Assembly (NCBI GenBank): GCA_029259835.1 | Contig: JAJDEL010000514.1 | Location: forward strand, 1-9,565 | Length of the DNA: 9,565 bases | Source: Planctomicrobium sp. | Lineage (GTDB): Bacteria; Planctomycetota; Planctomycetia; Planctomycetales; Planctomycetaceae | Reading direction: 5' to 3' | Part shown: one piece after another, positions 1-6,917 of the stretch | Position numbering within the stretch: position 1 is the stretch's first letter | How the letters are laid out: every line of letters starts with the position of its first letter | Position numbers and translations under genes: made by a program | The notes under the pieces: generated by a model | What the model saw: the letters and a program-made list of their open reading frames with translations, nothing else | Told to the model about the DNA's origin: nothing | Databases searched by the model: none

Positions 1-1766
1 ACTGGGACTGGTGCTGGGGCGTGGGGAGGAGTGCCGACGGCACGGAGAAGTTCCAACTGAGCCTGATCGTAGACAATGACTGCATCCAGGTACTGGCGCC
101 TCGACTCAGCGAGTTGTGCGATTGCCTGTTGTGCTTCAATCGGTCGCAATTCTCCGCCTCGGATTCCATTGAAGTTGAGCGGCAATGCTTCCGCGGCAGC
201 GAGGACTTGATCCTTTGTCGCAGAAACTTGCTGCCGACCAAGCTCAACTCGATGGTATGCTTTTGTCACATCTGCAGAAACTTGATCTCGCATCGCGTGG
301 TACTTCATCCATTCCTGACGTTCCTGGCTCGCTCGTTCGCACTGGAGTGCATGATTTCCGAGGCCCATGTTTTGAATTTCCCAAACCGCCATGACTTCGA
401 AATCATTTCGCAGTTTGAATTCGCCGAGGGTGTCATTTCGCCCACCTCCGAAACCACCAGCACTATTGCCTGCCGAGATGTTCGGAACCCAGGGGCGCCA
501 CTGCTCAAGTTTGTATTGTGCTTGAGCGACGGAAGCTTCGTATTGCTGCTGAGAGAGTTCCGGACGAGCAGCCAGCCCTTGAGCAATTAACTCAGATAAA
601 GATGCTTCTGTCGAAACGAGCGAAACTGGAATTGGCAGAGGATCGACCGCCGCCAAGGTGACAGTTGGATCCAGACGCAGCAACCGAGAAAGTTCCGCCG
701 AAACGATTTCGACTTCACGTTGTGAAGTGACCAGTTTCCGCCTTGCGTCTGCAACTTGCGCTCGCGCTCGTGCAGCATCTGCGGCGAGACCGGCACCAGC
801 TTCAACGAAGTTTTTCGTCAGGTCAGCCAGGTCGAGAGTGTTGCGAACGTTTTCTTCTGCAATCCCGACACTCAGTTGTGCCCGCACCAAATCGTAGTAG
901 GCTGTTCCAACTTCAAGCAACGTGTCGTTGAAAGTGACTGTTCGGTTCCACTGTGCTGCCGCGACAGAGCGTCTGGCAGAAAGTGGTTGGAAGTAGGCTT
1001 CGGCTGGGCTGAGTCCAATGAACAACCGTGGATTCCCTCCAGAACCTGTCAGTGGAGCGCCTCCAAGACCGGGTCCACCACCCCAGAACGTCGATTGCCG
1101 ACTGATACTCTGAATGTCACCTTCAGTCGATTGCAACTGCCCATCATGACGAGCATAACCTGCACCGAAACTGAGCGATGGCACCCAAAGGACTTCTGCT
1201 TTTTCCAGCCGGGCAGCGGCTTCATTCACACGCTCGACTGCGAGCGCGACTTGTAAATTATTCGCACCAGCAAGATGAATTGCCGTAGAGAGATCAATTG
1301 GATAGCGGTCATCCTGCTGAGGTGTCTCAGGCAAAATCGATTCAATAGATGTTCCGATCAGCTCGGAATGGTTCGATTCTGATTCGAAAAGTGTTCGAGG
1401 CTGCTCAAACTCTTCCTCATCTTGCAGAACGACAAGTTTGAGTTCGCCTCTCGTTGGTTTCCAGTCATCTTGAAGAGATAGTTCTTCCAGTAGGACTTTC
1501 ACTTCAGAGGAATTCAGCTCGAGAACTTTTGCGGAAACCTTCCGCTCATCGGAGCGAGATACGCTTTTCCCTGTTTCTGTTTTTTCAGAGGTCGTCGCCT
1601 CCGATAAAATCGGCTGCTTCGGTCCGGCAGAGGCGACTGATGGATACCCAGGTGGTCGAACTGGTTCTTGCAACGCGACTGGTCCGGTCGTTGCACAGCC
1701 TGCGAGAAACACCAAGGGGCCGACCCAGACTGCGCATCGCGTTCGCTGATTCCAATTCAAAAACAT
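1..1766 (-). CDS. TolC-family outer-membrane efflux channel lipoprotein (3' end cut by the window)
   Basis: This is the outer-membrane channel of the tripartite efflux system, predicted to form a trimeric barrel with a periplasmic alpha-helical tunnel. I read 588 codons without a stop from the ATG at 1766 to the window edge, so the C-terminus lies outside. The start is followed by a lipoprotein signal: basic residues R8 and R10, a hydrophobic stretch, then lipobox L21-A22-G23-C24. A G-rich stretch at 1771-1776 is a modest ribosome site. Residues 25-150 form a polar Ser/Glu/Lys-rich extension that is long for this family. The OEP fold then shows two similar halves: about 157-365 (AIHLAGANN, then NDTLLEVGTAYYDLVRAQ) and about 385-580 (GLAARPEL, then RGGELRPIEAQQAIAQL), as expected of the duplicated OEP domain. 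Gly-rich loops at 228-245 and 436-442 fall where the two beta-hairpins should be. It lies 251 bp downstream of the adaptor gene. Substrate cannot be told from the sequence. Confidence 0.95.
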   Translation of the reverse strand, partial: MFLNWNQRTRCAVWVGPLVFLAGCATTGPVALQEPVRPPGYPSVASAGPKQPILSEATTSEKTETGKSVSRSDERKVSAKVLELNSSEVKVLLEELSLQDDWKPTRGELKLVVLQDEEEFEQPRTLFESESNHSELIGTSIESILPETPQQDDRYPIDLSTAIHLAGANNLQVALAVERVNEAAARLEKAEVLWVPSLSFGAGYARHDGQLQSTEGDIQSISRQSTFWGGGPGLGGAPLTGSGGNPRLFIGLSPAEAYFQPLSARRSVAAAQWNRTVTFNDTLLEVGTAYYDLVRAQLSVGIAEENVRNTLDLADLTKNFVEAGAGLAADAARARAQVADARRKLVTSQREVEIVSAELSRLLRLDPTVTLAAVDPLPIPVSLVSTEASLSELIAQGLAARPELSQQQYEASVAQAQYKLEQWRPWVPNISAGNSAGGFGGGRNDTLGEFKLRNDFEVMAVWEIQNMGLGNHALQCERASQERQEWMKYHAMRDQVSADVTKAYHRVELGRQQVSATKDQVLAAAEALPLNFNGIRGGELRPIEAQQAIAQLAESRRQYLDAVIVYDQAQLELLRAVGTPPHAPAPVP

Positions 1767-1907
1767 GACGTCCCCCAATCCCCGCGGCGTGTACGTTCAA
1801 ACGTCGCCTTCATCATTAGGATCGTCATAATCGTTATAAAACGTCAGGAAATCCCGATTTCACAATGAGATGTAGGGGAGAATCATGAGAAAATTGCATC
1901 AATTTAG

Positions 1908-1928
1908 CCGGACACTTTAAGTGTCCGG
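1908..1928. repeat. Perfect intergenic hairpin between adaptor and channel genes
   Basis: The arms CCGGACAC and GTGTCCGG pair perfectly around the five bases TTTAA; read as DNA, the palindrome extends to 10 bp per side with one central base. It lies in the 251-bp gap 1767-2017. In the transcribed (minus) direction the hairpin is followed by CTAAATTGATG rather than a T-run, so it is not a standard intrinsic terminator. On the plus strand it is followed by five A. It could be an operator, an mRNA-stabilising or processing hairpin, or a small repeat. I see nothing else convincing in the gap. Confidence 0.6.
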
Positions 1929-2017
1929 AAAAACGATGTCTCAGATTTCACGCATAAAACACAGTGTTTTCACTTGTCAAAGAACGTTTCAAGCGAGAAG
2001 AACATGCGAAAACAAGT

Positions 2018-3343
2018 CTAATTCGCCAGCACCGGGTCGATACGCTCGCCATCGGCGATTTGCCCACCGCCGGTCTTGATGACTTGCTCTCCACCGGTCA
2101 ATCCAGAAGAAATCCCAACTGTTGAGCCATCGTGGTAAGAAACGTCGACTGTTTGACGGCGAGCGACACCATTTTCGCAGACATAGACGTACGACACTCC
2201 TTTTTCGACCAGCAACGCTGAAGAAGGAACAACCGGTGTCTCCTTTAACTCTTCGAGATGAATCGTCATGTAACCGAAGTAACCAGGCCAGAGTTTGTGG
2301 TCGGCGTTGTCGAAGTCGACTTCAGCTCGCATCAATCGCGATCGTGTTCCAAGAGCAGGTGAGAAACGTGAGACAGTGCCCACGAATTCTTCTCCAGGCA
2401 TAACCGTGAGCCGGTTCAGTACCGCTTTGTCTCCTCGGTCGAGAAGTCGCACATCTTTCATGGGGATATCGACAAGAACGCGTACGACATCCGTATGCGT
2501 GATCGTCAACAACGGTTTCGCTGCACTGTTTCCGTCGGCAGACTGAATGAATGCGCCTGGATCAACGTTTCTCATCACAACTGTCCCTTTGAATGGAGCA
2601 CGAATCGTCGCGTAGTCAGCCATTGTTTGCGAGTACTTCAGATTTGCCTTGGCGACATTGACTTGGGCCTGAGCACTCTTCACGTCTGCTTTGGCTCTCG
2701 CCAAATTAGCTTTTTCGGCGTTCACATGAGCTTGAGCAGTTTGAATACGAGCAAGAACCGTTTTGATACCTGCGGTTGCGGCTTCGAGTTGAAAATTCGC
2801 CTGATCTAACAATTCTCGTCGCGCAGAGTTGCTGTTCACCAAATCTTGATAACGCCGAACTTCGACTTGCCGATACCGCAATTGCGATTCGCTTTCTTCT
2901 CGCTGGGTTTGTGATTCCGAGAACGCCGCCAATGCACTTGTCACTTTGGCTTCAGCTTGAACCACTGCGGCGTGAGTCTGCTCTGTCTCAGCCTGGGCCT
3001 GAACAAGGAGTGCTCGCTTCTGGAGTATTTCCTGTTCCATTTCCGGGACATTCAAGTGAGCAAGTTCCTGGCCTTCTTTGACTTCGTCTCCAATATCAAC
3101 AGAGATGTCTTTCAGGAACCCTCCGACTTTCGAATACAGTTCGGTAGTTTTAAAACCCTCAACCGTGCCAGGCATCTCAACGCTGCGGACGATGTTCTGT
3201 CGCTGAACAATGACAGACTGAACACGCTGCCCCTTGCCGCTTTTTGATTGCTGCGCCTGAACTCCATCGGTGCCAGCAGTCAGAGCGAGACTAAAAACGA
3301 GCGCGGCGGTTGTCGTCAACGATGGTTTCCAAAATGAATTCAT
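2018..3343 (-). CDS. RND efflux periplasmic adaptor (membrane fusion protein, HlyD/AcrA type)
   Basis: This adaptor should bridge the RND permease and the TolC-like channel across the periplasm. I chose the ATG at 3343 (441 aa) over an in-frame ATG at 3430, because AAGGAG at 3351-3356 sits 7 bases upstream and the protein then opens with a clean signal peptide (MNSFWKPS, hydrophobic core about residues 9-22, likely cleavage after GVQA near residue 30). No lipobox is seen. Domains in order: first lipoyl half about 63-101 (VGGFLKDISVDIGDEVKEGQ), a long Ala/Gln/Glu-rich coiled-coil hairpin about 100-243, second lipoyl half about 244-284 (IRAPFKGTVVMRNVDPGAFI), beta-barrel about 285-366, and membrane-proximal domain about 367-437 (TPVVPSSALLVEKG onward). 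The helical hairpin, about 145 residues, is clearly longer than that of AcrA. The gene lies between the permease and channel genes on the same strand. Family assignment is firm; substrate is unknown. Confidence 0.96.
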   Translation of the reverse strand: MNSFWKPSLTTTAALVFSLALTAGTDGVQAQQSKSGKGQRVQSVIVQRQNIVRSVEMPGTVEGFKTTELYSKVGGFLKDISVDIGDEVKEGQELAHLNVPEMEQEILQKRALLVQAQAETEQTHAAVVQAEAKVTSALAAFSESQTQREESESQLRYRQVEVRRYQDLVNSNSARRELLDQANFQLEAATAGIKTVLARIQTAQAHVNAEKANLARAKADVKSAQAQVNVAKANLKYSQTMADYATIRAPFKGTVVMRNVDPGAFIQSADGNSAAKPLLTITHTDVVRVLVDIPMKDVRLLDRGDKAVLNRLTVMPGEEFVGTVSRFSPALGTRSRLMRAEVDFDNADHKLWPGYFGYMTIHLEELKETPVVPSSALLVEKGVSYVYVCENGVARRQTVDVSYHDGSTVGISSGLTGGEQVIKTGGGQIADGERIDPVLAN

Positions 3344-3350
3344 TCCGACA

Positions 3351-3356
3351 CTCCTT
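3351..3356 (-). promoter_or_regulatory. Shine-Dalgarno site fixing the adaptor start
   Basis: The minus strand reads AAGGAG here, 7 bases before the ATG at 3343. It is the strongest ribosome-binding site in the window and decides between this start and the upstream in-frame ATG at 3430, which would add 29 residues that do not look like a signal peptide. Confidence 0.85.
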
Positions 3357-3437
3357 GAATATTTTGTATGATCAGTCAGGCAGGCATTGCTGGACAAGCC
3401 AGCAGTGGCACCCGGATTCTTCTCTGTCACAAACCAA

Positions 3438-3501
3438 GTAGGGTCCGCTCTGCGGACCGGAATTGGACTATTTGCTCAGTGGTCCGCAGAGCGGATCCTA
3501 C
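3438..3501. repeat. REPIN-like inverted pair of GTAG-headed palindromes
   Basis: Two 21-base arms (3438-3458 and 3481-3501) are reverse complements except for one pair (3443/3496), with 22 bases between. Each arm can also fold alone: the left is GTAG, then GGTCCGC-TCT-GCGGACC; the right, read on the minus strand, is GTAG, then GATCCGC-TCT-GCGGACC with one mismatched pair. A 5' GTAG at the foot of a short hairpin is the known hallmark of REP sequences acted on by RAYT (TnpA-REP) transposases, and two such units head-to-head form a REPIN/BIME. The element fills part of the 154-bp permease-adaptor gap. Its right edge contains the permease stop codon (TAG of GTAG, minus strand). As mRNA it would be a very stable hairpin between two efflux cistrons. 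Classification rests on pattern; copy number elsewhere is unseen. Confidence 0.75.
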
Positions 3502-6500
3502 GTTGCTGGTTCCGGAATTGGAGTGGACTGTTTCGGTCCTTTTTTGACCAATGCGTACATGCACGGAACAACGAATTTCGGTAACAATGTCGCGGCAATC
3601 ACGCCTCCGACAATCGTAATCGCCAGGGGACGGTCGGCACCGTGACCGGTGATTCCAATCGCCATTGGGAGGAGTGCTAAAATCGTCGTGACTGATGTCA
3701 TGAGAATCGGAGTGAATCGAACGATCGCTGCTTCGTAAACGGCTTCTTCCGGAGTATATCCTTCTTCGACTTTATGATCAGCAAAATCGAGGAGGACAAT
3801 CGAATACTCAACCACGATTCCCATCATCATGATGATCCCCATCAGGGACTGAATGTTGAGTGATGTGTTCGTCAGCCAAAGAGCAAGAACGACACCAACA
3901 AGCCCCAGCGGAATTGTAATCATCACGACCCAGGGAGTCGTGAATGATCGCAGCAGCGCGACCATGACCAGAAAGATGAGAACGGCGCTGATCATCATTC
4001 CGAAGCTTAACTGTTTAAATGACTCTCGCATGCTTTTGACTTCGCCCTGCATTTCAACGGAGTAGCCTTTGCCTTTATATTCAGGTCCAGAAATGTCGAA
4101 AGCCTCACCTCGTTCCGTTTGAAGACTGACCAGACCGAGCTTTGGATTTTTTTGCAGTCGCCGTTCAATCTCTGTGACAACCGAACCGACGTCGTAGCCC
4201 GGTAATACATTGGCGAAAATATCGGTCGCGCGTGTGATGTTGCGATGATTGATCACCGCGGGACCAGTCGACTGTGTGATTTCTGCAACATTTTTCAGCG
4301 GGACCGGCCCGTCGCTATTTGCCCCGGTGATCGGAACATACTTCAGCGTGTCCATCGAGTTGATGTCTTCTTCCCGATACTGCACTCCCATGAAATAGTG
4401 GTTGCCGTTCTTAGGGTTGATCCAAAAGGCCGGGTCGAAGTTGACTGAACTATTTGTGGCACTGACCAGGTTCTTCATAACGTCTTCGACAGAAACTCCT
4501 TGCTGTGCGGCGAGGATACGATCCATCTCGACATTTAGAACTGGATAGTCCAATCGCTGAGCAATGCGAACATCGACAGCACCGGGCACATTCGCAGCTT
4601 CTGCCTTAATGATTTTGGCGATCTCCTGAGCAGGCTCCAGCCCAGAGCCTGTGACTTGAAAGTGGATCGGCGAAGGTTCGCCCATATTGAGTGCTGCTGT
4701 GAGCATCCCGCCGGTATCAAAGGCAACTTCAACCCCAGGGAATTCCTGTGCGAACTTCGCACGCAACTTACCGACGGCATCGAAGACTGCAGGTGTTTGC
4801 TTTTTGTCCTTGAACTGGACGAGAATAAACGAAACCAACGGACCGGTATTCGGCGTATACGCAGCAGGCCAATCCATGAGGACTCCGATATTTGAAATCA
4901 CCATTTGCAGGTGAGATTCCGGATACTCTTCCTTGCCAACAGCAAAACCAGGGTCTGGCTGACCAAGTTCCTTGATAATGACCTCTTCAATCTTGATGAT
5001 CGTTTCTTCGGTTCGCTCGATCCGCGTCCCAGATGACATTCGCACGAGGACCGTAAATTGACCACTGTCAACAGGTGGAAAGAGTTCCTGACCGACGTCT
5101 TTGAATAAGAACATCGAGGCGACAAAGATGATAAACGAGCCAAGAATCGCGGTTTTCTTCCAACGTAAGGTGACTCGTAACATCGCACTGTAGCCGCGAA
5201 TCACTAAACCAAGCCAGCCTTGTGATTCCTCCTCTTCAGTCTTCAATGATCCGCGAGATAACAGCAACGCTGTCACAGTCGGCACGAAGAAAATCGCCAC
5301 AAAGCATGAAGCCACAATCGTGAATGTGACCGCCAGAGCCAATGGAGCGAACAGGAACTTCGGAATGCCGGTCAAGAATGTAATTGGGTAGAAGACAACG
5401 CAAAACGTAATCGTCGCCACGATAATCGGCATCGCGACTTCGCGCGTCCCATCGACTGCCGCGTCCATCGGCAGCTTCCCCATGCGCGCATGCCGCACCA
5501 CATTTTCTAATACAACGATTGATTGATCAATCAGAATCCCAACCGCTAACGCCAATCCTCCCAAGGTCATCGCATTTAGGGTATCGCCGGTGTAGAACAG
5601 ACCAATAAATGCCGCGAGGACCGACAGCGGTATTGCCAGTAAAATAATAAGCGTCAAACGGATGTTTCGAAGAAAGACGATCACGACCAACCCAGCCATG
5701 AGTGCGCCGAGTAATCCTTCCGTTTGCAAACCTTGGATGCTTTCGCGCACTCCAAGGGATTGATCCATGACGACGGAAAGAACCAACCCTTGCATCTTCG
5801 GTTCATCAGACCGCATTTCTTTGAGTCGAGACGAAATTCTTCCCAACCGCTGCTTGATTGTATTCACGATCTCAATCGTGTTGGCGCCTGGTTGTCGATA
5901 GATCGGAATGTAAACCTGTCGTGAGCCGTTCGTGCGAACGATGTTGGATTGAATTTGTCCAGCATCTCGCACTTCGCCAACGTCGCGCATCAGCATCGTC
6001 TGACCATCGACAACTTTAATCGGCGTCAGATTCAACTTCTCAACGGCATCTGGCAAAGCATTTGTGAAGATTTGAAAATCGAGATCACCCATCTTCGCAT
6101 TGCCAGCAGGAATCAACACGTTCTCCCGCATCAATGCCTTCTGGACATCCATCAAAGAGAGTCCGCGAGCGACCAGTTTGTCTCGATCAACATACGCCAG
6201 AATTCGCTTTAGCTTACCGCCATAGACCGCTGGCGCGATGACTCCCTGAATTGCCTGCAACTGATTTCGTAAATCGTAGTAGGCGATGTCGTAGAGTTCT
6301 TTTTCGTTCATCTCCGGACTGGAAACCGAGACCAGACAGAGCGGTACCGACGCTGTCGGGTCGAACGGCATGATCATCGGCGGAATCGTTCCCGGTGGAA
6401 GATAGAACATATCGCTGACGGCGTAGCTGGTCACCTGACTCATCGCGGTGTCCATCGAGATGTCTTCCCTGAAGAAGTCTTTCACGACGGAAACGCCCAG

Positions 6501-6749
6501 CATCGCTTTGGCTTCCTGATGCTCGATCCCGACCGACTGTCCGGTCCAGCGTTCGAGCCGACTCATGATGTCCCGTTCCATCACTTCCGGAGGCATCCCT
6601 GGATAGAACGTCACGATCTGCACTGCCGGGACTTTGAAGATCGGCAGCAGATCGGCAGGCAACTTCGTGAAAGAAGTAACACCCACCACAGTCACCGCCA
6701 GCGCAATGACGATCACAAGATAAGGGTTCTTCAACGCTCCGCGAATCAT
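3498..6749 (-). CDS. RND-superfamily efflux permease (inner-membrane pump subunit)
   Basis: This 1083-aa protein matches the usual 1000-1100 aa of AcrB/CusA-type RND permeases, which export substrates using the proton gradient. GGAG at 6756-6759 sits 6 bases before the ATG. The two-fold RND layout is visible: TM1 about 9-29, periplasmic porter loop about 30-340, TM2-6 about 340-500, TM7 about 534-550, second porter loop about 551-910, TM8-12 about 915-1068. TM4 carries GILIDQSIVVLEN with D408 followed by Q409, where AcrB has two Asp. TM10 carries GIVVEYSIVLLDFA with E981 at the AcrB K940 position, as in CusA (E939). VRFTPILMTS keeps R1011 and T1018, matching AcrB R971 and T978. By total signature it is neither a classic HAE-1 drug pump nor a full CusA-type metal pump. 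It is the first gene of the pump operon. The stop codon lies inside the REPIN-like repeat, and the last residues (about 1075-1083) may be shaped by that insertion. Confidence 0.97.
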   Translation of the reverse strand: MIRGALKNPYLVIVIALAVTVVGVTSFTKLPADLLPIFKVPAVQIVTFYPGMPPEVMERDIMSRLERWTGQSVGIEHQEAKAMLGVSVVKDFFREDISMDTAMSQVTSYAVSDMFYLPPGTIPPMIMPFDPTASVPLCLVSVSSPEMNEKELYDIAYYDLRNQLQAIQGVIAPAVYGGKLKRILAYVDRDKLVARGLSLMDVQKALMRENVLIPAGNAKMGDLDFQIFTNALPDAVEKLNLTPIKVVDGQTMLMRDVGEVRDAGQIQSNIVRTNGSRQVYIPIYRQPGANTIEIVNTIKQRLGRISSRLKEMRSDEPKMQGLVLSVVMDQSLGVRESIQGLQTEGLLGALMAGLVVIVFLRNIRLTLIILLAIPLSVLAAFIGLFYTGDTLNAMTLGGLALAVGILIDQSIVVLENVVRHARMGKLPMDAAVDGTREVAMPIIVATITFCVVFYPITFLTGIPKFLFAPLALAVTFTIVASCFVAIFFVPTVTALLLSRGSLKTEEEESQGWLGLVIRGYSAMLRVTLRWKKTAILGSFIIFVASMFLFKDVGQELFPPVDSGQFTVLVRMSSGTRIERTEETIIKIEEVIIKELGQPDPGFAVGKEEYPESHLQMVISNIGVLMDWPAAYTPNTGPLVSFILVQFKDKKQTPAVFDAVGKLRAKFAQEFPGVEVAFDTGGMLTAALNMGEPSPIHFQVTGSGLEPAQEIAKIIKAEAANVPGAVDVRIAQRLDYPVLNVEMDRILAAQQGVSVEDVMKNLVSATNSSVNFDPAFWINPKNGNHYFMGVQYREEDINSMDTLKYVPITGANSDGPVPLKNVAEITQSTGPAVINHRNITRATDIFANVLPGYDVGSVVTEIERRLQKNPKLGLVSLQTERGEAFDISGPEYKGKGYSVEMQGEVKSMRESFKQLSFGMMISAVLIFLVMVALLRSFTTPWVVMITIPLGLVGVVLALWLTNTSLNIQSLMGIIMMMGIVVEYSIVLLDFADHKVEEGYTPEEAVYEAAIVRFTPILMTSVTTILALLPMAIGITGHGADRPLAITIVGGVIAATLLPKFVVPCMYALVKKGPKQSTPIPEPAT

Positions 6750-6813
6750 AAAAAGCTCCGTCTTAGCATCCGTGCTTCATCTCTGGCGAGACGCGGTGAG
6801 TAACGACATTGGT

Positions 6814-6825
6814 CGGTATTTACCG
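6814..6825. promoter_or_regulatory. Candidate operator palindrome in the divergent promoter region
   Basis: CGGTA-TT-TACCG is a perfect 5-bp inverted repeat with a 2-base spacer. It lies in the gap between the divergent permease and LRR genes, where promoters for both should be. A weak plus-strand -10-like TACAAT (6843-6848) lies 17 bases from a poor -35 (TTACCG) overlapping the palindrome. The site is short enough to be chance; no regulator gene is adjacent. I see nothing else supportable in this gap. Confidence 0.25.
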
Positions 6826-6917
6826 GAGAATAGAGTGCAAGCTACAATACTGAAAGGCGAACCACGGAATTAAGCCTGCTGAACCGAACAATTACCACGC
6901 TTGTGAGAATCAATCTG

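Noticed and set aside
21..1256. Plus-strand open frames at 21-590 and 756-1256
   Set aside because: They are antisense to the TolC-family gene; their translations show no domain and low-complexity, Cys/Arg/Ser-rich composition typical of shadow frames.
1793..1804. ACGTT-CA-AACGT inverted repeat upstream of the channel gene
   Set aside because: It is only 5 bp per arm with no promoter elements placed convincingly around it.
1908..1940. Intrinsic terminator after the adaptor gene
   Set aside because: In the minus-strand direction the hairpin is followed by CTAAATTGATG, not a T-run; the five-base run lies on the wrong side.
3344..3430. Longer adaptor reading from the in-frame ATG at 3430
   Set aside because: The extra 29 residues are polar, do not resemble a signal peptide, and the strong AAGGAG plus signal sequence at 3343 explains the start better.
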